From IMG/VR virus record IMGVR_UViG_3300024273_000466, positions 1 to 24,038 of that record: a DNA stretch of 24,038 nt, one strand, 5' to 3'. Below the pieces are notes generated by a model. That model searched no databases and was not told the origin of the DNA. It saw only the letters and a program-made list of their open reading frames with translations. Every line of letters starts with the position of its first letter. Position 1 is the first letter of the stretch. Source of the DNA: a virus. The position numbers were made by a program, and so were the translations under genes. Below, one piece after another: positions 5,864 to 14,058 of the stretch.

Positions 5864-6475
5864 ATGAAATCACCATTTGACTTTATAGTTAAACCACTTG
5901 ATGGTAAGAGATATAATAATATCAAAAAAATTGGTAGCATAGATCTTATTGTAAGTACTTCTGAGGAAGATCATAAATTCTCAAATAGATATGCGGAGGT
6001 TATAGAGGTTCCAGTTGGCTATGATGGTCAGATAAAACCTGGAGACATACTTCTTGTGCACCATAATGTATTTAAGTTTTACAATGACATGAGGGGAAAT
6101 CAGAGAAGTGGCAGAAGCTACTTTAAGGATGACTTGTTCTTTGTTGATTCCGAGCAGTTCTTCATGTACTACAATGGAAAAGATTGGAATGCATACGACA
6201 GATACTGCTTTGTTAAACCTATTCCACCAATTGACTCATATATATTTAAGCCATTAAGCGAAGAGCCACTTATAGGTGAGATGAAGTATCCAAATGACTA
6301 CTTAAAAAGTGAGGGTGTTAAGCAGGGAGACTTGGTAACTTTTCTTCCTGGAACTGAGTATGAGTTTAATGTTGATGGTGAGAAGCTTTACAGAATGTAC
6401 GATCATCATATAAGTATGGTTATACCTAAATTATTTTGCGATGGATTCAAAGGAAATAAAGTTAAAGATAATTGA
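5864..6475 (+). CDS. Tandem GroES-like protein, candidate co-chaperonin
   Basis: A 203-residue protein that seems to contain two GroES-like beta domains. The first opens with FIVKPL (residues 7-12) and has IKPGDILLV (57-65), then RSYFKDDLFFVDSEQFFMY. The second opens with FVKPI (116-120) and has VKQGDLVTFLPGTEYEFNVDG (152-172), then KLYRMYDHHISMVI. The last stretch follows the GroES C-terminal pattern (VKxGDxVxF, GTE, xDGExYxxMxxxDIxxVI) closely. Co-chaperonins cap the host GroEL cage; phage versions such as T4 gp31 help fold the capsid protein. Placement next to packaging and capsid genes fits. A chaperonin-binding mobile loop (about residues 17-40) is not obvious from sequence, so chaperonin binding is unproven. 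It overlaps the next gene by 35 bases. Confidence 0.5.
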   Translation: MKSPFDFIVKPLDGKRYNNIKKIGSIDLIVSTSEEDHKFSNRYAEVIEVPVGYDGQIKPGDILLVHHNVFKFYNDMRGNQRSGRSYFKDDLFFVDSEQFFMYYNGKDWNAYDRYCFVKPIPPIDSYIFKPLSEEPLIGEMKYPNDYLKSEGVKQGDLVTFLPGTEYEFNVDGEKLYRMYDHHISMVIPKLFCDGFKGNKVKDN

Positions 6476-6722
6476 AGCTGGTCATAGGGCTGTTGAGCAA
6501 TTAATAAAAGTTGCAAAGGAGTCTATTATAAAGATTGATCCAGAGGATGCATTATCAGCAGACAGACTTAAAAATGCGGCAGCCACAAAAAAGCTTGCTA
6601 TATTTGATGCGTTTGAGATATTAAGTAGAATAGAGTCTGAGAGGGAGGCTATAGAGTCAGCATCAGGACCAGTAAGTAAGACACATACAAAACAAGGATT
6701 TGCAGAACGAAGATCAAAATAG
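6441..6722 (+). CDS. Candidate small terminase subunit
   Basis: A 93-residue, almost wholly helical protein: a long helix (KLKIIEAGHRAVEQLIKVAKE), a linker with DPEDALSADRLKNAA, a second helix (KLAIFDAFEILSRIESERE) and a basic tail (QGFAERRSK). Small terminase proteins are helical oligomers that recognise phage DNA and feed it to the large subunit. Evidence for that role here is mainly position, immediately before and overlapping the large terminase gene, plus size and helical content. It lacks an obvious helix-turn-helix. It overlaps the gene before by 35 bases and the terminase by 23. Confidence 0.5.
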   Translation: MDSKEIKLKIIEAGHRAVEQLIKVAKESIIKIDPEDALSADRLKNAAATKKLAIFDAFEILSRIESEREAIESASGPVSKTHTKQGFAERRSK

Positions 6723-8946
6723 TTTATATATACAGCTTGAGGATTTAATACCTAATAGTGTTATATCAAGCAAGAACAAGGCTAAGTCTTGGGTGTATGG
6801 ATACGATAAGAAGTATGATGTTATTGTTATATCTAAGACAGGTGAGATTGGAGATATAGTTTCAATACAGGGTCTTGTTATTGCTCTGCCAAAAACTCCA
6901 AAAGAATGCATCCAAAGAAGCTCAGTTAAGAAAGAGCAGTATTGGGAAAGATATGAACTACCCAATGAGCTATCAAAGATTCAGTCAATATTCCAATGGA
7001 ATGATAAGCCATCAGAATTTAAGGATAGATGGGTTGACTATATAGAGTCTGAATTCGACAGAAGAGAGGAGGGGATTTGGTTTATGAATAATGGAGTTCC
7101 AACTTATATAACTGGAGCTCATTATATGTACTTACAATGGGCTAGTATTGATATTGGCTACCCAGACTATCGTGAAGCAAATAGAGTTCTTTATATCTAC
7201 TGGGAGGCATCAAGAGCAGATAATAGATCATTTGGAATTGACTACTTAAAAATTAGACGTTCAGGATTTTCATTTATGAGTTCTTCTGAGTGCTCTAATA
7301 TAGGAACACTTGCTAAAGATGCAAGGGTTGGCATCTTGTCAAAGACAGGGGCTGATGCTAAGAAGATGTTTACTGATAAGGTTGTTCCTATAACAAATAG
7401 ACTTCCATTCTTCTTCAAACCTATAAAAGATGGTATGGATAAGCCAAAGACTGAATTGGCGTTTAGAATTCCTGCATCAAAGATTACTAAAAAAAATATG
7501 TACACCCAAGAGGCTGATGATGTCGAGGGTCTTGATACAACAATAGATTGGAAAAATACAGATGATAATAGTTATGATGGTGAGAAATTGCTACTACTGG
7601 TTCATGACGAGAGTGGCAAGTGGATTAAGCCAAATAATATTCTTAATAACTGGAGGGTAACGAAGACCTGTCTACGTTTGGGATCTAAGATTATTGGAAA
7701 GTGCATGATGGGATCTACATCAAATGCACTATCAAAAGGTGGTGATAACTTCAAGAAGCTATATGAGGATTCAAATGTAAAGAATCGCAATATGAATGGT
7801 CAGACTAAAAGTGGTCTGTACTCGCTATTTATTCCAATGGAGTGGAATATGGAGGGCTTCATTGATAGATATGGAATGCCAGTATTTAGGAGACCTGAGA
7901 AACCTATACTTGGTATTGACAATGAGATGATATACAATGGTGCTATAGACTATTGGGAAGCTGAGGTAGATTCGCTAAAGAATGATGCTGATGCATTAAA
8001 TGAATTCTACAGACAGTTTCCTAGAACAGAGTCTCACGCATTTAGGGATGAAAGCAAACTATCTTTATTCAATCTAACAAAGATATACCAGCAAATTGAC
8101 TACGATGATTCATTGATAAAAGAACATCATGTGACTAGAGGATCATTCTCTTGGAAGGATGGTATAAAGGATACAAAGGTAATATTTAGTCCAAACAATA
8201 GCGGAAGATTTTATATAAGTTGGAATCCAAAGGCACATATGCAGAATAATATTATAGTTAAGAATGGAGTTAAGTTTCCAGGAAACGAACACATAGGAGT
8301 ATTTGGATGTGATAGCTATGATATATCAGGCGTAGTTGGTGGAGGTGGATCGAATGGTGCACTACATGGACTAACTACATACCATATGGACGAAGCTCCA
8401 GTAAATACTTTTTTCTTAGAGTATATAGCTAGACCTCAAACTGCTGAGATATTTTATGAAGACGTGTTGATGGCTTGTGTGTTCTATGGTATGCCAATAC
8501 TTATTGAGAACAATAAACCTAGACTCCTTTATCATTTTAAAAATAGAGGATATAGGGGATTCTGCATGAATAGACCTGATAAGCATTATACAAACCTATC
8601 TAAGACAGAGAAAGAGTTAGGAGGGATACCTAACTCAAGTGAGGACATTAAACAAGCTCACGCATCAGCTATTGAGTCATACATAGAAAAGTATGTTGGA
8701 ATGGATAATGAGGGAACGTATAGAGATCCTGGAGAAATGGGGGATATGATATTTATAAGAACATTAGAGGATTGGGCTAAGTTTGATATTTCAGATAGAA
8801 CTAAGCATGATGCATCTATTAGTTCAGGATTAGCTATAATGGCTACGCAAAAAAACCTTTATTTACCACAGAAAAAACAATCAAAAATAAAGATTAACTT
8901 TGCAAGGTACAGTAATAAAGGAACAATAAGCGAGATAATTAGATGA
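6700..8946 (+). CDS. terL: Terminase large subunit, crAss-like
   Basis: A 748-residue ATPase and nuclease that packages phage DNA through the portal. Near residues 133-175 it has the NNGVPTYITGAHYMYLQW and DIGYPDYREANR stretches I associate with crAss-like terminases. The ATPase site has a degenerate P-loop region (IRRSGFSFMSSSE, about 185-197) and a clear Walker B (LLLLVHDE, Asp303-Glu304). The C-terminal RNase H-like nuclease shows acidic positions at Asp538 (FGCDSYDISG), around the FYEDVLMAC and PILIEN segments, and at Asp704 (KHDASISSG). No in-frame ATG occurs before about residue 128, so I use TTG at 6700; translation is probably coupled to the overlapping small gene. Its stop overlaps the portal start as ATGA. 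The length is normal for this family. Confidence 0.9.
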   Translation: MQNEDQNSLYIQLEDLIPNSVISSKNKAKSWVYGYDKKYDVIVISKTGEIGDIVSIQGLVIALPKTPKECIQRSSVKKEQYWERYELPNELSKIQSIFQWNDKPSEFKDRWVDYIESEFDRREEGIWFMNNGVPTYITGAHYMYLQWASIDIGYPDYREANRVLYIYWEASRADNRSFGIDYLKIRRSGFSFMSSSECSNIGTLAKDARVGILSKTGADAKKMFTDKVVPITNRLPFFFKPIKDGMDKPKTELAFRIPASKITKKNMYTQEADDVEGLDTTIDWKNTDDNSYDGEKLLLLVHDESGKWIKPNNILNNWRVTKTCLRLGSKIIGKCMMGSTSNALSKGGDNFKKLYEDSNVKNRNMNGQTKSGLYSLFIPMEWNMEGFIDRYGMPVFRRPEKPILGIDNEMIYNGAIDYWEAEVDSLKNDADALNEFYRQFPRTESHAFRDESKLSLFNLTKIYQQIDYDDSLIKEHHVTRGSFSWKDGIKDTKVIFSPNNSGRFYISWNPKAHMQNNIIVKNGVKFPGNEHIGVFGCDSYDISGVVGGGGSNGALHGLTTYHMDEAPVNTFFLEYIARPQTAEIFYEDVLMACVFYGMPILIENNKPRLLYHFKNRGYRGFCMNRPDKHYTNLSKTEKELGGIPNSSEDIKQAHASAIESYIEKYVGMDNEGTYRDPGEMGDMIFIRTLEDWAKFDISDRTKHDASISSGLAIMATQKNLYLPQKKQSKIKINFARYSNKGTISEIIR

Positions 8947-11378
8947 AAGACGTTAAAATTAATATTACATCTTCAGCGTTTCCTGATCAGTTTGCTTCGG
9001 ACTCAGTGAAATCAAGCGATGAATTCGGTCTTCAGATTGGTCAAGCCATTCAATACGAGTGGTTTAAAAAAGATGGAAGTGGTAGTAGATACTATAGTCA
9101 GTGGAAAGAATTTCATAGATTGAGATTGTATGCTCGTGGGGAACAGTCAATTGCAAAATATAAGAATGAATTATCTGTAGATGGTGACTTGTCTTATTTA
9201 AACTTAGATTGGACTCCAGTTCCTGTACTACCTAAATTTATTGACATTGTAGTAAATGGAATGTCTGATAGATTATTTAAGGTAAAGGCATATGCACAAG
9301 ATGCAATGTCTCAGAATAATAGAAGTACTTATCAGGATATGATTGAAGGACAAATGGTTGCTAAACCTATTCTTCAAACCATTATGGATAAAACTGGAGC
9401 TAATCCATTTGTAACTAATCCAGATGAGCTTCCAAGCACAGACGAAGAGCTTTCTTTGTATATGCAGCTTAACTACAAGCCTGCGATTGAGATTGCTGAA
9501 GAGACTGCTATAAACACTTTATTTGATGCCAATCATTATGATGACATTAGAAAAAGAATTGACTATGACATTACTGTACTTGGTATAGGAATAGCAAAAC
9601 ATGAGTTCTTAATGGGTGATGGTGTAAGAATATCTTATGTTGACCCAGCGAATGTTGTTTATAGTTACACTGAAGATCCAAACTTTAAAGATTGTTTCTA
9701 TTGGGGTGAAGTAAAGACAGTATCTATAAATGAGCTTATAAAAATAGATCCAACACTAACAAATGATGACTTGAAAGAAATTTCAAAGTATAGTCAGAGT
9801 TGGGCGGATTACTACAATACATCTCAGATATATCAGAATGATATATTTAACAATGATACAGCTACGTTATTATATTTCAACTACAAGACAACAAAGAATA
9901 TTGTATATAAGAAGAAGATTACTGATTCTGGAAATACAAACATGGTTGAGAAGGATGACTCATTTAATCCACCTGCTGAAATGATGGAGGAAGGAAACTT
10001 TGAAAAGGTTTCTAAAGTGATTGATGTATGGTACGAGGGGGTTATGGTCATGGGAACTAACTACCTATTGAAGTGGAAGATGGCTGAGAATATGGTTCGA
10101 CCTAAGTCAGCTAGTCAGCACGCAATGCCAAACTATGTAGCTTGTGCTCCAAGAATGTACAAGGGTGTGATTGAGTCATTAACAAGAAGAATGATCCCAT
10201 TTGCTGATTTAATTCAGATGACTCACTTAAAGCTTCAGCAGGTAATATCAAGAGTTGTTCCTGATGGTGTATTTATTGATGCAGATGGTTTGAATGAAGT
10301 TGACCTTGGTACAGGAGCAGCATATAGTCCAGAGGATGCATTGAGATTATACTTCCAAACAGGTAGTGTTATCGGTAGATCATATACTCAAGATGGTGAT
10401 TATAATAATGCAAAAGTTCCTATTACTCAGCTTACAGCAAACTCTGGAGCTGCAAAAACTCAAATGCTATTAGGCAACTATAACCATTATCTAAATCAGA
10501 TAAGACAAGTTACAGGTCTTAATGAAGCTAGAGATGGAAGTACACCAGACCCTAATGCACTAGTTGGTGTTCAGAAGTTAGCAGCATTAAACTCAAATAC
10601 AGCTACAAGACATATTCTTGATTCAAGTCTATATATCTATAGAACACTAGCTGAAGCATTAACATATAGAATTGCTGACATATTAGAGTATGCTGACTTT
10701 AAAGATGAGTTCATAAATCAGATTGGAAAATACAACATAAATATTCTTAATAGCATTAGAGATTTATATATCTATGATTTTGGTATATTCATAGAAGTAT
10801 CTCCAGACGAAGAGCAAAGATCTCAGCTTGAACAGAATATAAATATGGCTTTATCTAAAGGAGATATTAATCTTGAGGATGCTATTGATGTTCGTGAGAT
10901 GAGAAATATTAAGATTGCTAATCAATTGCTTAAGCTTAAAAGAAAAGCTAAGCAGGATAGAGAAGAGAAGATGATTCAGCAACAACAAGCAATGCAGTCT
11001 CAGATTCAACAGCAATCTCAACAGATGGCTGCAGATGCATCTATGCAGAAAATGCAAATGGAAACTCAATCTAAGATGCAGATTAAGCAAGCTGAAATAT
11101 CTTTTGAAATAGAAAAGATGAAACAAGAAGCTATACTTAAATCTCAGTTGATGCAAGAAGAGTTTAATCTTAATATGCAACTTAGAGGAATAGAGGCAAA
11201 TGCTCAAAATAGAAGAGAAGATGATAAAGAGAAAGCTAAGGATAAAAGAATTGGCATTCAGAATACTCAGCAATCAAAATTAATTGACCAACGAAAAAAT
11301 AATTTGCCACCATTAAACTTTGAATCAAATGAGGATAGTCTTGATGGATTTGACTTAGCTGAATTCAATCCTAGATAG
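8943..11378 (+). CDS. Portal protein, crAss-like
   Basis: An 811-residue portal that forms the dodecameric channel at one capsid vertex. Features expected of crAss-like portals are the N-terminal YYSQWKEFHRLRLYARGEQ segment, the NLDWTPVPVLPKFIDIVVNG segment, a long helical stem and wing region, and the FQTGSVIGRSYTQDGDYNNA stretch near residues 475-495. Residues about 660-770 form a Gln/Met/Lys-rich coiled coil (IQQQQAMQSQIQQQSQQMAA), likely the barrel end projecting into the capsid. The C-terminus is polar and acidic. Its ATG overlaps the terminase stop, typical of tightly coupled packaging genes. Assignment is from gene order, size and remembered sequence character. Confidence 0.85.
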   Translation: MKDVKINITSSAFPDQFASDSVKSSDEFGLQIGQAIQYEWFKKDGSGSRYYSQWKEFHRLRLYARGEQSIAKYKNELSVDGDLSYLNLDWTPVPVLPKFIDIVVNGMSDRLFKVKAYAQDAMSQNNRSTYQDMIEGQMVAKPILQTIMDKTGANPFVTNPDELPSTDEELSLYMQLNYKPAIEIAEETAINTLFDANHYDDIRKRIDYDITVLGIGIAKHEFLMGDGVRISYVDPANVVYSYTEDPNFKDCFYWGEVKTVSINELIKIDPTLTNDDLKEISKYSQSWADYYNTSQIYQNDIFNNDTATLLYFNYKTTKNIVYKKKITDSGNTNMVEKDDSFNPPAEMMEEGNFEKVSKVIDVWYEGVMVMGTNYLLKWKMAENMVRPKSASQHAMPNYVACAPRMYKGVIESLTRRMIPFADLIQMTHLKLQQVISRVVPDGVFIDADGLNEVDLGTGAAYSPEDALRLYFQTGSVIGRSYTQDGDYNNAKVPITQLTANSGAAKTQMLLGNYNHYLNQIRQVTGLNEARDGSTPDPNALVGVQKLAALNSNTATRHILDSSLYIYRTLAEALTYRIADILEYADFKDEFINQIGKYNINILNSIRDLYIYDFGIFIEVSPDEEQRSQLEQNINMALSKGDINLEDAIDVREMRNIKIANQLLKLKRKAKQDREEKMIQQQQAMQSQIQQQSQQMAADASMQKMQMETQSKMQIKQAEISFEIEKMKQEAILKSQLMQEEFNLNMQLRGIEANAQNRREDDKEKAKDKRIGIQNTQQSKLIDQRKNNLPPLNFESNEDSLDGFDLAEFNPR

Positions 11379-11406
11379 GATTTTAAAAGTGCAATATTTT
11401 TTTAAG

Positions 11407-11414
11407 TAACTTTG
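11407..11414 (+). promoter_or_regulatory. Bacteroidota -7 promoter element TAACTTTG
   Basis: A perfect TAnnTTTG match lies in the 55-base gap between the portal and the next gene, 20 bases before the ATG at 11434. TTTT at 11381-11384 sits about 22 bases upstream as a possible -33 element. It would give a separate transcript for scaffold and capsid protein, ending at the terminator near 14010-14040. Confidence 0.6.
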
Positions 11415-11433
11415 TAATTAAATTAAATTCAAT

Positions 11434-12555
11434 ATGGAAATTAAAGTAAGAGAATTAGATGGCATTGAACAAAAATCAATGCAAGAAGTTGAGCAGAATT
11501 TATTAGACAAGCATGATAGCGAGTTTGTTAATGATGCTCCAGCTGATAATTTAAGTGATGCTCCAGCTGATAATGTAAGTGATGCTGTTGAAGATAAAGT
11601 ATTAAATCTTGATAAGTCTAATGATGGCTATGAGATTAAAGAAGAAGACGTTCTTTCATTTATTAAAAATAGATACGGAAAAGAGATTAACTCTATAGAA
11701 GAATTAACTAGAGAAAGAGAGGAAGCTGAAGAGTTACCTGGAGATGTTTCTGCTTATTTCAAATATAAAAAAGAAACAGGGCGTGGCATTGAGGACTTTG
11801 TAAAACTAAATAGAGATTTAGATGAAGTAAGTCCAGACAAACTGTTGAGAGAGTATTTGACTATTACCGAGAAAGGGTTAGATGATGAGGATATTGAATC
11901 TATGATGGAGGATTATTCTTATGATGAAGATCTTGACGATGATAGCACAATTAAAAAAGCTAGATTAGCTAAAAAGAAAATGGTTGCTAAAGCCAAAGAT
12001 TATTTTGAATCTGAAAAAGAAAAGTACAAAGCACCTATTGAGTCAATGGGTTCTTCTATTTCTGATGAGGATAAGATGAAAATCGATGAATACAACCAGT
12101 ATGTTAAAGAGTCAATGTCTTTGGGTGAACAAATGCAACGCAAGGAGCAGTGGTTTAAAGAAAAGACTAGTGAAGTATTCGGAAGTGAGTTCAAAGGTTT
12201 TGAGTTTACGCTTGACGATAACAAACTTGTTTTTACCCCAGGTGATTCAGCGGAGATGAACAAGATTCATAGTGATCCTTCAAACTTTACGAAGAAGTTT
12301 TTAGGTGAGGATGGTCTTTTAATTGATCCTGTAGGATACCACAAAGCATTGTCAGTCGCAATGAATCCTGAAAAGTTTGCTGAGTTCTTTTATAAGCAAG
12401 GCAAATCAGCAGCAGTTGATGACGTTATGCGTAAGGCTAAAAATGTAAATATGTCTGAGCAGAATGTACCTCAAAATATTGCTAAGGGAGGACCGACAAT
12501 TAGAGAGGTTGGACAAGACTCAGGTCGAGGTCTAAAAATTAGAAGTAAAAAATAA
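11434..12555 (+). CDS. Candidate capsid scaffolding protein
   Basis: A 373-residue, strongly acidic, mostly helical protein lying directly before the capsid gene, the usual place of scaffolds, which guide capsid assembly and then leave. Residues about 34-49 hold a duplicated DAPADN(L/V)S unit. Residues 100-200 are rich in Glu/Asp (SMMEDYSYDEDLDDDS), then a Lys-rich helix follows (KKARLAKKKMVAKAKDYF). The C-terminus is basic (GRGLKIRSKK), as in scaffolds whose basic tail binds capsid protein. No protease triad is evident. A head-interior or cargo protein is the alternative. It shares a transcript with the capsid gene, separated by 17 A-rich bases. Confidence 0.6.
   Translation: MEIKVRELDGIEQKSMQEVEQNLLDKHDSEFVNDAPADNLSDAPADNVSDAVEDKVLNLDKSNDGYEIKEEDVLSFIKNRYGKEINSIEELTREREEAEELPGDVSAYFKYKKETGRGIEDFVKLNRDLDEVSPDKLLREYLTITEKGLDDEDIESMMEDYSYDEDLDDDSTIKKARLAKKKMVAKAKDYFESEKEKYKAPIESMGSSISDEDKMKIDEYNQYVKESMSLGEQMQRKEQWFKEKTSEVFGSEFKGFEFTLDDNKLVFTPGDSAEMNKIHSDPSNFTKKFLGEDGLLIDPVGYHKALSVAMNPEKFAEFFYKQGKSAAVDDVMRKAKNVNMSEQNVPQNIAKGGPTIREVGQDSGRGLKIRSKK
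11533..11580 (+). repeat. 24-base tandem repeat in the scaffold gene (2 copies)
   Basis: The unit beginning GATGCTCCAGCTGATAAT occurs at 11533-11556 and 11557-11580, differing at one base, and a partial third unit (GATGCT) follows. It encodes DAPADNLS then DAPADNVS in a disordered acidic region. In-frame slippage could change the length without harm. Confidence 0.85.
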
Positions 12556-12572
12556 AACTAAAAAGAAAAATT

Positions 12573-13994
12573 ATGTCAGTACAAACAGTACCAGGATACC
12601 AATTGCAGCCAAGTGCGCAACAAGTTCCTTTGAAAACAAATTACATCAGTAATTTTGATTTCTTGAATCAATATTTACCAGATACTTACGAAAAAGAATT
12701 CGAGAGATATGGTAATAGAACAGTATCTTCTTTCTTACGTATGGTAGGAGCAGAGATGCCAACTAACTCTGACCTTATCAAATGGGCAGAACAAGGTCGT
12801 TTACATACTAAGTATGTTGACTGTACAACTACAGTTCTTACAAACTCAGATGTTGCAACATTCACAGTTAATGACACATTGAATCCAGCTTCAGCAGGTG
12901 CTATCGCTATTCGTGTTGGTCAAACACTTATGATTACAGCTAACGCAGGTGGAGCTAACTACAAAGCAATCGTAACAGCAGTAAGCACTTCAGCAGGTAC
13001 TTTTGATGTAGCATTCTACAATGCAGCTGGTATCACAAACGCATCAGCTGTAGACAAATGGTCAATCTTTATCTATGGTTCTGAGTTCAAAAAAGGAACA
13101 AACGGAATGCAAGGTTCTTTGGAAGCTGACGATGAGATCTTTGAGAACTCTCCAATCATCATCAAAGATAAGTATGCAGTATCAGGTTCTGATATGGCTC
13201 AAATCGGATGGGTTGAAGTAACAACTGAAAATGGTGCTAATGGGTACTTGTGGTACATGAAGTCAGAGCACGAAACACGTTTACGTTTTGATGACTACTT
13301 GGAAACTGCAATGATCGAAGCTGTTCCTGCTGAAACTGGTTCAGGTGCTGCGGCAACTGCTGGTGATGTTGGTAACAAAGGTTCTGAAGGTGTATTCTAT
13401 GTAGTAAACCAACGTGGAAACGTATGGGGTGGTGGTTTTCCAACTACATTGGCTGACTTCGATAACATCGTATCTCGCCTTGACAAACAAGGATCAATTG
13501 AAGAAAACGCATTATTCGTTGATAGAGCATTTAGCTTCAGCATCGATGATATGTTAGCTGCACAAAACTCTTACGGAGCAGGTGGTACTTCTTATGGTTT
13601 GTTTGAAAACGATAAAGAAATGGCTTTGAACTTAGGATTCTCAGGATTCCGTAGAGGTTATGATTTCTACAAATCTGACTGGAAATACTTGAACGATCCA
13701 ACAATGCGTGGTGGTTTACCAACAGCAGCTGGTTCAGGTAAAGTAAACGGATTGTTAGTTCCAGCTGGATCTACAACTGTTTATGACCAAATCCTTGGTA
13801 AGAACGCAAAACGTCCATTCTTACACGTTCGTTACAGAGCTTCAGAAACTGAAGATCGTCGTTACAAAACTTGGATTACAGGTTCAGCAGGTGGTGCAGA
13901 AACATCTGATCTTGATGCAATGGAGGTTAACTTCTTGTCTGAAAGAGCAGTATGTACACTAGGTGCAAACAACTTCTTCTTGTTCCAAAACTAA
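12573..13994 (+). CDS. Major capsid protein, crAss-like (HK97 fold)
   Basis: A 473-residue protein that builds the icosahedral shell. Residues about 28-76 (FLNQYLPDTYEKEFERYGNR, then SFLRMVGAEMPTNSDLIKWAEQGRLH) match the conserved N-terminal arm I recall from crAss-like capsid proteins. About residues 83-165 form a beta insertion (IRVGQTLMITANAGG). The YGSEFKKGTNGM segment starting near residue 170 begins the core HK97-like domain. Arg codons are mostly CGT (12 CGT, 1 CGC, 6 AGA), whereas neighbouring genes favour AGA, a sign of selection for high expression. The leader is A-rich (AAAAAGAAAAATT before the ATG). A strong terminator follows 16 bases after the stop. No cleavable N-terminal delta domain is evident. 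Confidence 0.9.
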   Translation: MSVQTVPGYQLQPSAQQVPLKTNYISNFDFLNQYLPDTYEKEFERYGNRTVSSFLRMVGAEMPTNSDLIKWAEQGRLHTKYVDCTTTVLTNSDVATFTVNDTLNPASAGAIAIRVGQTLMITANAGGANYKAIVTAVSTSAGTFDVAFYNAAGITNASAVDKWSIFIYGSEFKKGTNGMQGSLEADDEIFENSPIIIKDKYAVSGSDMAQIGWVEVTTENGANGYLWYMKSEHETRLRFDDYLETAMIEAVPAETGSGAAATAGDVGNKGSEGVFYVVNQRGNVWGGGFPTTLADFDNIVSRLDKQGSIEENALFVDRAFSFSIDDMLAAQNSYGAGGTSYGLFENDKEMALNLGFSGFRRGYDFYKSDWKYLNDPTMRGGLPTAAGSGKVNGLLVPAGSTTVYDQILGKNAKRPFLHVRYRASETEDRRYKTWITGSAGGAETSDLDAMEVNFLSERAVCTLGANNFFLFQN

Positions 13995-14006
13995 GAGGAA
14001 TAAATA

Positions 14007-14040
14007 AAAGGGGGTGGGCAATCTGCCCCCTTATTTTTTT
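14007..14040 (+). terminator. Strong GC-rich terminator after the capsid gene
   Basis: G-rich (14010-14018) and C-rich (14026-14030) arms pair around a short loop near AATCT, followed by TTATTTTTTT. Two alternative pairings are possible, both stable. It separates the capsid gene from the next gene, which starts only 19 bases later. Confidence 0.85.
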
Positions 14041-14058
14041 AAATTTTAATCATATCAA

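Noticed and set aside
10851-11273. Antisense Leu/Ser/His-rich open frame opposite the portal coiled coil
   Set aside because: It is a shadow of the Gln/Met/Lys-rich sense sequence; the membrane-like look is a composition artefact.
13237-13443. Antisense His/Gln-rich open frame opposite the capsid gene
   Set aside because: Low complexity, no promoter, fully within a confidently assigned gene.
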